A DNA stretch of 64,000 nt from Diphasiastrum complanatum (GCA_029204225.1 CM055112.1:30787088-30851087), one strand, 5' to 3'; shown: positions 53,543 through 64,000, numbered from the stretch's first letter. The notes: a model not told the origin generated them from the letters alone. Numbers and translations are program-made.

Positions 53543-53834
53543 AGCACATCTGCATCTCATTCAAAACATATGCATCATGTTCAATTATTTAACATAAGAC
53601 CCTAAACCCGACACCCCAACAAATGGCACAGTTAACACAACACCCCAAACCCTAACAAATCACCCTAAACCCACAACCCCACAGCCATAACCATCAAAAC
53701 AAGCCACAAGCATAATCATCATCCATAAACATCATCAACCCCACCCACGTCCTCATTGTGTTGTAGGCATTGCACCATAGGTATGGGCAGATTCAACATC
53801 AAAGCTGCACTTTCGCAGCATACACTTAAACCTG

Positions 53835-54501
53835 CGTAGAATGTATCAATGGTCCAGGAATACAGTTCACTGGTTCGTGGAGCGGGTACGTACTCAGGGG
53901 ACCAAGCCTGGCCCGATTCGGGCATCGTCCGGTCAAAATGGCCGTTCGACGGGTTAGAAACGCAATTAGGTCAATCCAAATGGACTAGTTCTGCAGCTAT
54001 CCGTCCGACGGTCCTGTTTCTCCAAGCACTTCAGGGAGTGAATGGTCACCAGTGGAGTGGATGGTCATCATAACTGTGTCGTTCACTACCGGGAACCAGA
54101 AGACTTACTGGCTGGCCCGACGACGAGGGACCCTGTCCCGGACCATGGGAAGTCGTTCTGCGGTGAAGTTAATTCCAATCCGTTGCGTTTCCTCACCCAC
54201 GCCAGCTCGGTCAGGGGGGGAGCAGGTCCGAGGACTATGAGGGCACGTAGCTGTAGCTCCGGTAGTCGCCCCATTATCTCTCGCTGGCTCTCGTGAAATC
54301 CTCCTTCTAGCTTCCGTTCGTTGTGTCGGCGGACATCTACCAGGACATGCTCCGACTGTTGCCCACGTGACGTCGACCCTAAACCCTAAACCCTAAATCT
54401 ATCTCATCACATAGGCCATGGTACTGTGTAGAATGCATCATCGGTCTAGGAATACAGTCCACACGTTCGTGATCCCGATACAAACCCAAGGGATCGAGCC
54501 T
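53835..54501. repeat. Diverged direct repeat pair in the 3' region of hAT-2
   Basis: GTAGAATGTATCAATGGTCC (53835-53912 copy) and GTAGAATGCATCATCGGTCT (54427-54501 copy) both continue AGGAATACAGT, GTTCGTG and AAGCCTG / GAGCCTG. The DNA between carries short frames without family matches. Confidence 0.65.
54376..54397. repeat. Interstitial CCCTAAA repeat
   Basis: Three plant telomere-type units, ACCCTAAACCCTAAACCCTA, opposite in orientation to those at 50371. Single units also occur near 53600 and 53665. Confidence 0.85.
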
Positions 54502-54589
54502 GTCCACGTCCGCCATCCGCTTCCTTAGATATATATATATGTAGACTGTCCCGAGAAGTCAAAATAGAAACATCTTACTACTCTCCAGC

Positions 54590-55529
54590 TTGAAGAGTTT
54601 TTTGATTATCAAATCCAAGAATCCTCCATCTCTGAAGATGGACTTTCTATTTCACTTTCTGATATGGATTCTGACTTCTCTTCTAGCTCCTCCAGATCTG
54701 TATCCTTTTAATGCCGTAACTTCTAATCTCTCTTGTTCGTTAAATATGATCTCAGGCGGCAAAGGAAAAGCCCCAATCATATATGATGATGATTCTCGGC
54801 CAGAGGATGAGGATGAAGATGATACATTTTTTTCAGCATTTGAGATACAGTTCTTTCAACAACCAGCTTCTCGTTCTCGACCATATTACACTATGATGGA
54901 TAAACTTACACAGAAGCAGGTGTCCAAACAACCACTTCCTGATCCCCGAATCTCAAAAGTTCTCTCAGGAAAAGTTCCAGCTAAATCCATCTAAAAGATG
55001 AGCTCTCCAGAGAACTCTCCTTTCAAAGTTCGACCTCCTCCTCGTCAATTCCAGACTCAAAGTCCCTTCCGTACTCCTCAGCGTCCTCAAAGATCCCAAT
55101 GCACCTCTACTACCCAACATCACGCCCAATCTCCTCCATTTGATCCCTTGATTGCCTCTGCCAAGAACAAATTTCCAAAATTGCCTCGTTTTTCTCCCAT
55201 ATCCCTCTATGGAAACATATCCGCGATATCTGATCAAAGCCCGCACGAACATCCCTATTTCCAGTAAAGAAACATACAGCATTGATACTGGAATTTCACT
55301 TCAACCCCCAACTGGTTATTACTTCCAAGTACAAACAATTTATCCTCTTAAGCTCACTCATACACTCCTTCCACTTCTCGAAGCCTACATAGAAGGAAGA
55401 TACATCGATGCAGAACCAGCCTTCCATCGCTGTATTGTTAGTGCAATTCATTGCAAACTAAGCGGATTTCAGACCAGAATCGAAGTACAGGTCCATTGTT
55501 GTAGTTGTGGTACCAAATCCTGTAAATAG
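54590..55529 (+). pseudogene. Unassigned ORF cluster, possibly a retroelement or pararetrovirus-like remnant
   Basis: Successive frames: an acidic stretch (YDDDSRPEDEDEDDTFFSAF) then YYTMMDKLTQKQVSKQPLP, then Pro/Gln-rich RPPPRQFQTQSPFRTPQRPQ, then IDTGISLQPPTGYYFQVQTI and AFHRCIVSAIHCKLSGFQ with a Cys-rich end (HCCSCGTKSC). Frames shift near 54994 and 55230. The layout, an acidic then basic N-terminal protein next to retroelement sequence, could fit a capsid-type frame of a reverse-transcribing element, but no diagnostic motif is seen. Function not assigned. Confidence 0.35.
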
Positions 55530-57125
55530 ATTTTGAGAGTAAAATCAGAGGCAGGGTCAGCGCTGGACAGGGAGAAAGCTATTTGCAGATCCATCGCTGA
55601 TCAATAGTAGGCCTTGGGATGGATTCTTCTATAGATTAGAGGACCCAAATCTACAGGACAGACCAGCGAGGGTTTACCCTCAATAGATTCAGAAAATCTG
55701 ATCCGTTTTTGGCTTCAAATCTGGATTTTTGGGGCAACAGGGCCGCTACTCAGGCAGAGAGGTTAGTTAGTAATCAAAAAACAGATTTTGTCTTACAATT
55801 CGGGTCCTGAATTCTGGTTTCGGAGCAGCAAACCCATAACTCTATCAGTGAGGGTTTCTGGAATTGGAATCCAGAAAGTTTCACAAATTTTGGGGAAGGA
55901 AATCAGAGTTTTCAGGAATCTGGTGGCAGCTACCTTCAGTTAATTCCTCATAGCACTGGACCCTGCATGCAGATTGGAAAGCCAGATTTCACAGCCATCG
56001 AAAGACTGAGGGGTTTTTCTTGCTTTTTCTTTGGAAGTACAGTCCTGAGACAGAGCTAAGTATTCTACCTTTCATGTTTTTTTTTCCAGTTCAGTTAATC
56101 TTTCTTCTTGTTTAGTCAGAATCTAGGGTACCTCTCTTTCCGTTCCGATATGACCACTCCTCAGGGACCTGATCAACCCCTGGAGAGAGGCATCGGCGAA
56201 TTGGAAACAGAAGCCTATGGAAGTGGAATAGGAGCAATTCGCCGAAGAACTCGACGATTTGGTTATCAAGGAGCAGCATCTCCAGTTGGTAACATAAGTG
56301 GATGAGTTGAAACTGGCTTTAGCCAATCTCAAGTCTACTATGGAAGACTCATTCACCGAGCTTAAAGGTTTAATTCTGAGCTCCGCGAAAGGAAGTCTCT
56401 CATCCACTTCTCAACCGTCCCCTTCACCACTTCCATTAGTATTGGGTGAGCCCATTCGGTCTCATTCTGTAGATATTTTACATACCTTTTCTCAACAAAT
56501 GGAAGAACATTCATGCTCTTAAACAGACCGATGACCATTTGCAAGCAATCGAGGCTAGTCTTTCCCTAGGACCCATGGCTTACAATTGGTGGTTAAACCT
56601 CCAGGAGACCAGGCGGACTCCCGGTCATGCAAGGCTTTTGAAGAGGCCTTTCTACAAGATTTTCTACCTGAAAATGAACTTGATAGAGCCTGGGAAGCCT
56701 GGGAGAGAACAGTAATGGACAAATCCTTAGTGCAATATATCTCGCAGTATCGAGAGGCCATATTAAAGATAAAAATATGGATGACTATCAGAAAGTCAGA
56801 GGGTTTGTCCATGGGCTTCAAGATGAATATAAAGTAGATGTCCAGAGAAACTCGCCTACTACCTTAGAGCAAGCTCTCAGATATGCTCAAATCTATGATG
56901 ATTTAGTGGGTAGGAAGAAGGCGAAACAACAATCCCTTTCTGAGCAGCCTACTAAGGACTTTCAATTTAGAAAGAAATTTCTAAAAAGAAAGAAAGAAGA
57001 AAAAGTTAAAAATGAAGCTTCTCAGAAACGTACATCACTCATACGGCCTTAAAAACCAGAAGATTTTGAGAAAGCAAAACAAGAAAGTTCGTGCTTTGTG
57101 TGTATGGGCAAGGGTCACACAGTCA
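55530..57125 (+). mobile_element. C2: leader and gag fragment of family C
   Basis: Leader with GTCAGCGCTGG words, then MTTPQGPDQPLERG at 56149, EEHSCS-region frameshifts, FLPENELDRAWE, then GFVHGLQDEYKVDVQRNSPT, TLEQALRYAQIYDD, FQFRKKFLKRKKEEK. It ends abruptly in the zinc knuckle (MGKGHTV) at 57125. It keeps the undeleted form of the sites that are shortened in C1 and C3, so it shows the ancestral gag. No LTR is present at its left end. Confidence 0.88.
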
Positions 57126-59011
57126 GTAATATGGAAAAACCAGCACCAATCAACAAGTCCAAATGGAAACCAAGCTATACGTAATAACCAGGAATGTCAT
57201 ATATCCACAGCATCGACATAGATTGCAACAAACCTATATGTAGAAACACAAGGAGACTGAAGGATGCCCAACATATAAATACCCTAGAAAAGTAATAGTG
57301 ACCATCTGGCAAATATCCTCGGATGGAAAATGTGTAACGATAAGGACCAAAGGCGCATGAATCATGTAAGGATCCGTAGAAATATCATGAGGCGGTTCAC
57401 AAACCTCAAGCAGAGATCCATGGAGTAAAGCGAAAGAAGATACAACCTGATCACCAATAGCGAGGGAACCATCAAACGTGGACCCGTGAATAACCCCATA
57501 GAAATCAGCAGGAACATCGGCCATAACGGACTCAAGAGATGGAGATATAGAGACCAATGGAGAAGATACTGCACCAACCACCGAACCAGGAGGGCTATCT
57601 GAGGTATGCGCAAAAGCAATAGTAGAAATACCACCAAGGTATACGGCCTGAGGAAGAGGACCCATGGATGGTGAAAGTGAAGCAGCAACTTGTACTCTGA
57701 ATGGAAAGAAGAGCTGCATCCTGAGCCTTTGGTAGGCTACGCATAAACTGCTTCCCGGTAACCAACTGATAGTCACCCTAGGAATCAATACCAGCAAGTA
57801 AATGATGCTGACCAGCATGAGTAAAGGAAAGTGTCTGCTGAGAGAGATCCACAGCAACAGTACCAAGTGAAGAGAACCAGTCGTATGCCATATGGAGATC
57901 TACTGGAGTAGCCCAAGCATCTAAAACCGTAGACCCATGAATAGTATCGAAATAAGGAGCATAGGCGACAACATCTATAGCATGGCGCTCAGGAACACGA
58001 GTAGCATCAAAGTACTCAACAACAATATCAAAGAATGGAACAACATCATCAATAGTATCACAGCATGCTATATTAGTATCAAGGACCATATCAGCCGCAA
58101 CCTGTATATGTGAATCAGCATCAGTAGGAACCTGTATATGTGACTCTGACTCACTATGGGATACAGTGACGAGCTCAGGTAGATCAATAACTATCTCAAG
58201 TAAATCAGGCAACTCGCTCAAACTGTGTGATATAGGATCCTGAAGGTCAGCGAACTCTGCAGACGTGTAACGTCGGACAAAAGCAGGTCCAGGGGTCAGA
58301 CGACGAGGAGACGAAGGGACAATGCAAGGAGCTGGAACTAAAAAAATCCAAATGGGGGGGACTCCCAAATGAAGGAAAGACAGGAGCTTTTCCAGGACCA
58401 TGAGGCTGTAAAGAATCAATATGTGACTGCATAGTAGCAAAGCCGGTCATAACTGTATCAAAGCAAAGAATGAGGCATCCATGCGCCGAAACTGATCGGA
58501 TAAGTTTTCCTTAACAGTTTCACTCGAGGTAGGTGAATGTGCCATAATGATAGTGGAAGGAATAGACGGAAACTTGAGGGAGCGGACTCTTGTCGTCACC
58601 CCAAATTAGTCTATTAAAACCAATATTATCACAACTAAGAAAGGGTAGCAATCAACAAATGGAAAAAGTGAAAGTGAAGGCTGTAAAAATGCGCTGGATG
58701 GCCAGGAGGGAAATGTCAAATTGGAATATCAAACGGAGTCGGAATTCCGTGAAATGTGGTTGAGGATGAGCGCTGGAGATCCTTTTGATAAACTGTGAAA
58801 GATGGCTGGAAACGGATAAAATAATAGGCGAAAGTGACAAGTCGAAAGGGTTGGGGCAGCGATGAACAGGCTGCAGGATTTTGGCAATTTGGAATAGCAA
58901 ACGATTACGGAATTGGGTGATTTTTGGATAAGAGGCTAAAGAGAGAGAGAGAGCTGAAGATCCAAGCTGAAAATGGGTTCGGGCAGCAGCTAGTAAGATC
59001 CACAAATGTCA
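57126..59011 (-). mobile_element. A3: internal fragment of family A
   Basis: Runs from leader (59011, equivalent to 16226 of A) through MAHSPT start (58543), gag with a deletion from GTPP to VPAPCIVPSS, the Asp/Val-rich spacer (HIQVPTDADSHIQVAADM), DWFSSLGTVAVDLSQQ, LVTG, to the start of the Trp-rich region (57126, equivalent to about 18831 of A). It has no LTRs. Both ends join family C sequence, the right junction with a TGTC overlap. Confidence 0.88.
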
Positions 59012-61423
59012 TGCTCCCCATGCATCTGGATCTCTCAGCCTTTATGCTGAAAGCTGAGGGTGTTTTCCTGATAGTTTCTGTGGAGGGAAGGTCCTAAACT
59101 GTAGAGCCAATCTCTCCCGAGAACAATGTCTGTTCGATCCAGGTGCATTATCTGAAAGTTTATTTCATCTTGGTACCCCTGAATACCAAGATTTAACTTA
59201 CTTACCATAGTTTCCCATATTTTTTTATCTTCACCCTTAGCTAATGAAACTATGTACCTATGCTGACTAGGTACTTCTGGTAGTTTAAGCTTTTTAACCA
59301 GGGTGTAGTTGATGAAATTATGGGTTGCCCCATCATCAACCATGACTCTTACTGACTGGTTACCAACTTTCCCATGCATACGTACTAGGTCATGCGGCCC
59401 AAAGCTGAAGGGTCTCGCTAGCATTGCAGAGGTCAGCTGGCAACAGTGTTCATGATCTTCATGATACACTTTGATCTCGGAAGCTGCCGAGTCACTGGGG
59501 AAACATATAGTCTGAACAAGATGAACTTGTTTTTTATCTTTCTTATCTTTTTTAGTGAAAGGCCCCTTGGGACACTATCCGACTGTGTGTCCCTTGCCCA
59601 TACACACAAAGCACAAACATTCTTGTTTGGCTTTCTCAAAATCATCTGGTTTTAAGGGCTGTATGAGTGAAAGGCGTTTCTGAGGAGCTTCACTTTTAAA
59701 TTTGTCTTCTTTCTTTCTTTTTAAATTGAAAGTCTTTCTGAGAAGGCTGCTCAGAAAGTGGCTGTTGTCTCGCCTTCTTCCTACCCACTGAATCATCATA
59801 GATTTGAGCATATCTGAGAGCTTGCTCAAGGGTAGTAGGCGAGTTTCTCTGGACCTCTACTTTATATTCTCTTCGAGGCCACGGACAAATCCCCTGATTT
59901 TCTGATAGTCATCCATATTTTTAATCTTTAAAATTGCTTCTCGATACTGCGAGATATATTGGATGAGGGACTTGTCCATTACTGTTCTTTCCCAGGCTCT
60001 ATCAAGTTCATTCTCTGGTAGAAATTCTCTTAGGAAAGCTTCTTCAAAAGCTTTCCATGACCGGGGAGTCTGCCCAGTCTCGTGGAGATTTAACCACCAC
60101 TTATAGGCCATAGGCCCTAAGGAAAGACTGGCCTCAATAGCTTGCAAATGGTCAGGGGTCTGTTTAAGAGCATGAATGTTCTTCCATTTGCTGAGGAAGG
60201 TTTGTAGAATATCTGCATTTCTATCCTTCTCTTCCCCATTAAAAGTAGGAGGTTTTAAGTCTTTAAAAACACTGGGGTGAGACCGTAAAGTCTCACCCGA
60301 AACTGATGGAAGTGGAGAAGGGGATAACTGAGAAGTGGAGGGAAGGCTTCCTTTCGCGGAACTCAAAATCAAGTTTTTGAGTTCAGCGAACGAGTCGTCC
60401 ACACTGGACTTGAAATTGGCTAATGCCAACTTCAGTTCATCCACTTCTGTTACCAATTGGAGGAACTGCTCCTTGGTAACCAGTTTGTCGAGTTCTTCGG
60501 CGAACTGTTCCTGTTCTTCTACTTCCATGGGTTCCTTCCCTTTTCTGTAAGTCAAGGCTTCTGTTTCAAGTTCGTCGAAGCCTCTCTCCGGGGGTTGATC
60601 AGGTCCCTGAGGAGTGGTCATCTTCGGAACTGAAAGAGAGCTACCTTAACTTCTGAAGGAAAAAAAAGTCTAAAAGACTAATTTACAACTGTACAAGGAA
60701 AAGGAAAGATGACTTAGCTGTTTCTGAGGACTGTACTTTCACAGAGAGAATCAAGAAAAGCCCTTTCAGCTCTTTCTCCATTGCTTTCAGACCTGTGGCT
60801 CTGAGAAATCTGAATAGGTGGCGGAAAAAAATGCAAAAGATCTGAAATTTTTTTGCTATCCCCCCTCGCTGGTCTGACAGCACCCCAATCTGTCCACAAG
60901 AAGGCAAATTTGAAGTCCGAAAGCACTTCTGAATTCTGAAATTTCAGAAGCCCCCTACTCGCTGATCTGGTCGAAGTACTATTGCTCCAAATCTTCCAAG
61001 TTAGGGCCCAAAACTTTGTCAGAAATCTGAAAACTCAGAAGTATTGGCAGCGCTGACCCTGCTGGGAAATCTCAGCTTGAAATCCTCTCAGCTCTACTGA
61101 AATTGCACTTTGAAAACAGAAGCAGATCCCTGTATGTACAGCGATGGGTCTACTTGCTATTTCCTACTCTAGTTCCGCTGGAAATCTGCAAAAAGGTTTC
61201 TGAAATCAGCGATGGATAGCTGCCGTTCCAGCGAGTTACCTGTACATGGAATTTAACTCCTTACTACTGTAATTTCTCAGTGAATTTCAAAGGTTTGAAG
61301 GCTGCATCTACAGCGATCCTCCTCTATTCCTCTCTGAGAATCTGAGAAACACTTCCTATCTTCTGATAGCTTTCTCTACTGCTGCTCCTAAACTCCCTAG
61401 GATGGAGATGGCTCTGATACCAG
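59012..61423 (-). mobile_element. C3: 5' half of a family C element, inverted
   Basis: On the minus strand: primer site (61410-61422, TGGTATCAGAGCC), leader, gag from ATG 60621 (254 codons, about five residues different from C1), the same TAG after GLEENIK, the zinc knuckle with a stop (HTVG then TAG for HTVRQC), protease [32 protein letters not shown], and [13 protein letters not shown]. It stops at HGEHD, before RT. Here the protease lacks the 4-bp deletion of C1. Confidence 0.9.
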
Positions 61424-61779
61424 TGTCATAAGTCCTAACACCACAGTAGGGCAAACACTAACTGATCCACCCAACCTTGCCTACTCCCTGATATAGAGTA
61501 AGCCCCTCCTAGCCCAGTGTGAGGACTGGTAGCATGCTACTGCCAAGTGTCGGCCACGTGGCACTGACGTGGCCGACTGCACGTCGGGACCCAACTGGGA
61601 GCCCTATCCTGCTGACAGGGTCCCTAGGCTGTGTTAGGCCCGCCATGGCTATGGACCGTGCTGGGGCACACTACTCACACTGTCTTGCCCTGTTGGTCAT
61701 GTACACTGGACACGACCCTGACTGTGGTATCTGACCTATCTGTGTTCTCTAGGGCTCGGCACTGGTTACAAGCTCGTAA
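61424..61779 (-). mobile_element. C3 5' LTR (minus), outer tip lost
   Basis: 356 bp matching C1 LTRs, ending ATGACA by the primer site. Its outer tip should read TGTTACGAG, but the first bases are replaced by an A-run shared with integrase sequence. Confidence 0.9.
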
Positions 61780-62964
61780 AAAAAAAGGACGTCCAGCAGT
61801 ATGTAACCAGTTGCCAGAAATGTCAAGTAAACAAAGCAGAGCGTTTAAAGGCAGGAGGGTTGTTGCAGCCCTTAGAAATACCAGCTGGTAAATGGGAGAG
61901 TATCTCCATGGATTTTATAGTAGGCCTGCCTAAAACCCAAAAGGGTAATGACGCTATATGGGTCACAGTTGACCGTCTGACCCAAATGGCTCATTTTATT
62001 CCGACCAAAACAACCGTTAGAGCTCCAGAGTTAGCGAGGTTGTTTGTAGACAGGCTATTTAAATTGTACGGTCTGCCTTCCAGCATAGTCAGTGACCGGG
62101 ACAGTAAGTTTAATGGAAATTTTTGGAGGACAGTATTCCATCATGTCCATACTACTTAATATGAGTACCACCGACCATCCACAGACGGACGGTCAAACAG
62201 AGAGGGTAAATCAAGTGCTGGAGGATATGCTTCGTGCATACGTCAGCAAGAAGCAGACTAATTGGGAGGAGTATCTCTTAATATTAGAGTTTGCTTATAA
62301 CAGTACCAAACATTCAGCTACGGGATACAGCCCATTTATGCTGATGTACGGTTTTCAGCCACGCTCTCCCACAGCTGTAGGGTTTAAACAAGAAAAAGTT
62401 GAAGCAGCCAGAAAATTTTTAGAGGACCTAAACCAGATGATAGAACATGCTAAGCGTAGCATTAGGCAGTCCCAGGATCGAGCCAGGCATTATGCAAATC
62501 CACACAGACGGGATGTGCAGTTCTCCGCTGGTCAGAAAGTCTACTTGAGAGTCCCAGTTGACTCTAAAACTCTCAAATCAGGAGTGTGTGCTAAGCTGTC
62601 TCCTAGGTATTGTGGTCCCTTTACCATCAGTAGGAGACTAGACGAGGTCACGTATGAACTAGAACTCCCACACAGTAGTAAGGTTTTTCCAGTCTTTCAT
62701 GTAAGTCAGTTACGAAAAGCCTTAACCAGATCAGACAATCTAGTAGGGGACAGTGTTCTAGTTCTCCTATTGGATCCTCAACAACCTCCACATGAACCAG
62801 AGGAGATTCTTGATAGTAGAGAGACGCAAACTCGTCATACTCTATACCGAGAATATCTGGTTAAGTGGAATGATCAGCCTGTTGAGAATGCCACTTGGGA
62901 AAGAGGCAGCGTCCTTCGCAAGATTTTTCCAGACTTTGTCTTAGAGGACCAAGACGGTTCTTAA
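61780..62964 (+). pseudogene. C4: integrase and chromodomain of family C
   Basis: Starts inside the zinc finger (KKDVQQYVTSCQKCQVNKAE). [12 protein letters not shown] and SSIVSDRDSKFNGNF give two catalytic Asp; a frameshift near 62155 precedes TDHPQTDGQTERVNQ (Glu). From 62092 to 62964 the frame is open: ILEFAYNSTKHSATGYSPF, VYLRVPVDSKTLKSGVCAKL, SPRYCGPFTISRRLDEVTYE, VFHVSQLRKALT and chromodomain HTLYREYLVKWNDQP, VENATWERGSVLRK. It is the fullest integrase tail in the window. Confidence 0.92.
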
Positions 62965-62975
62965 GGGGGACGGAG

Positions 62976-63333
62976 TGTTACGAGCTTGTGACCAGTGCCG
63001 AACCCTAGAGAACACAGATAGGTCAGATACCACAGTCAGGGTCGTGTCCAGCGTACACGACCAACAGGGCAAGACAATGTGAGTAGTGTGCCCCAGCACG
63101 GTCCATAGCTATGGCGGGCCTAACACAGTCGAGGGACCCTGTCAGCAGGACAGGGCCCCCAGTTGGGTCCTGACGTGCAGTCGGCCACGTCAGTGACACG
63201 TGGCCGACACTTGGTAGTTGCATGCTACCAGTGCTCGCACTGGGCTAGGAGGGGCTTACTCTATATCAGGGAGTAGGCAAGGTTGGGTGGATCAGTTAGT
63301 GTTTGCCCTACTGTGGTGTTAAGATCTAATACA
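62976..63333 (+). mobile_element. C4 3' LTR
   Basis: 358 bp, TGTTACGAGCTTG...CTAATACA, after polypurine tract AAGGGGGACGGAG. It is followed directly by LINE sequence. Confidence 0.92.
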
Positions 63334-64000
63334 GCCAGGCTGCATTTGCGCACATTTCCTCCGGTCTTTCAGCATTGGTCCAGTTCGAGCGTGGTTGTAC
63401 AATGAATCATATTTTTGATCCCGCTACTAGATGCCAGTTGTTTCACACACGGGTGGTTCCAGCAGTGATGTATGCCTCCGAGATTTGGTTGCCTGGACTT
63501 TCTCTCCGGGACTGGGCAGGCCATTCCCGCATTCCAGCCACTATGTTGGGTCGCATGATACGTGCCAAGACTACCACCCCTCATGATATCCTATGTGCTG
63601 AGTTTGCTGGGATTCAAGAGATTCGTGCATCTCACCCAGATAGATACATAGTTGCTGCGGTTACTTCTTCACGTGTCCTAGCTGATTTTCATGCCAAGCT
63701 ATCCTGGTACCAGCAGGCGTCTGATCTCTTACAACATCTGGGCATCTCTATCATGGATCTTCCTCGTGGTACGCATTCGTATATCCGAGGCTATTTATTC
63801 CGTCGATATATGTAGCAGACTTGGAGCTCCCTCCCACCTTCCCGTATTCGACTGAGCTATTACCAGACACAGTTCCTTTCTTTGGATCCTTCTGGTTTGC
63901 CATTGTTGCCGCTGTATCTCTCACAGCCCCTATCACACAGCCTGCACTATCATCTTGGGCAGTTGCGCATTTCCTCTCATCAGCTTGCTATTGAGGCCGG
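63334..64000 (+). pseudogene. LINE (non-LTR retrotransposon) ORF2 C-terminal region, cut by the window edge
   Basis: In one frame: QAAFAHISSGLSALVQFERG, RCQLFHTRVVPAVMYASEIW, LPGLSLRDWAG, ATMLGRMIRAKTTTPHDILC, AEFAGIQEI. This matches the region after the RT domain of plant LINEs (LFHxxVxPVxxYxxEIW; TPHDIxxAE). TAG at 63813-63815 interrupts; the frame continues RIRLSYYQTQFLSLDPSGLP and LGQLRISSHQLAIEAG to the edge, where a CCHC motif would be expected. The frame runs back to the C4 LTR, so the gypsy element lies inside or beside it. Confidence 0.75.

Larger units (their letters stand above)
49801..54528 (+). mobile_element. hAT-2 element, 4.7 kb, putative autonomous parent of the GCGTCC MITEs
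   Basis: It begins CAGACATGAGGGTCCGGGCC and ends CCGCTTCCTTAG, the same ends as the GCGTCC MITEs, and is bounded by (AT)n on both sides (AGATATAT can be read as an 8-bp flank on each side, hAT-like, though AT repeats make this weak). Inside: a GCGTCC-rich subterminal block (49815-49935), GA and GT microsatellites, a DUF659 transposase gene with introns, a second GA tract, and TTTAGGG-type repeats near both ends in inverse orientation. Confidence 0.7.

Noticed and set aside
53719-54296. Short frames in the 3' part of hAT-2
   Set aside because: No family features, short, and overlapping on both strands; the direct repeat is the real structure there.

Overview
The window is repeat-dense nuclear DNA of a land plant. 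Evidence: Ty1/copia and Ty3/gypsy retrotransposons with initiator-Met-type primer sites, chromodomain-bearing gypsy elements (chromoviruses), plant-type DUF659/hAT transposases, a LINE, plant telomere-type TTTAGGG motifs, and long GA/GT/AT microsatellites. Hardly any sequence looks like an ordinary host gene. The element load would fit a large-genome fern, lycophyte or gymnosperm, but nothing here fixes the species. No rRNA, tRNA, CRISPR or bacterial-type operon was seen.

Layout. 1-4.35 kb: a decayed minus-strand copia element (integrase-RT-RNase H) cut at its integrase by another copia LTR. 4.4-10.4 kb: AT-rich spacer with GA microsatellites, a GCGTCC-rich MITE beside a perfect foldback, a chromodomain relic, an 812-bp copia LTR with RNase H, and a ~210-bp tandem repeat. 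10.4-21.3 kb: a three-level nest. A probable LTR is split by gypsy element A (10557-21275, target duplication CAGGG), whose own 5' LTR is split by gypsy element B (10666-15381). 22-24 kb: a copia gag cut by a solo LTR with target duplication GAAGC. 25.5-31 kb: a second copy of family A (A2) on the minus strand. 33.3-36.7 kb: decayed minus-strand gypsy D. 38.4-47.3 kb: a hAT/DUF659 gene (hAT-1) split by nearly complete gypsy C1 (39100-45015, target duplication CTTAT). 48.8-54.5 kb: a cluster of GGTACC-rich and GCGTCC-rich elements joined by (AT)n tracts, ending in a 4.7-kb element with an intron-containing hAT/DUF659 gene (hAT-2). 54.6-63.3 kb: an unassigned ORF cluster and a rearranged patchwork of families C and A. 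63.3-64 kb: the 3' part of a LINE, truncated by the window edge.

Most interesting system: family A, seen three times (10557-21275, 25547-30980, 57126-59011). It has LTRs that begin AGTTA and end TAACT instead of TG..CA, supported by exact 5-bp target duplications at two loci. Its leader carries repeats about 80 bp apart. It has gag, an integrase C-terminus and a chromodomain, but no reverse transcriptase or RNase H; where these should be is a Trp-rich reading frame of unknown function, shared between copies. It looks like an amplified non-autonomous chromovirus. Second: the GCGTCC-rich elements share end sequences with the 4.7-kb hAT-2 element and sit against (AT)n tracts, so they look like non-autonomous derivatives of one DUF659/hAT family.

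Every protein-coding element here is broken in this copy. Some lesions fall on catalytic positions: the RT Asp pair lost in B, the integrase Glu replaced by a stop in D, an integrase Asp changed in the first copia, and the first acidic motif deleted in hAT-2. All coordinates and comparisons come from reading by eye; no alignment program or database was used.
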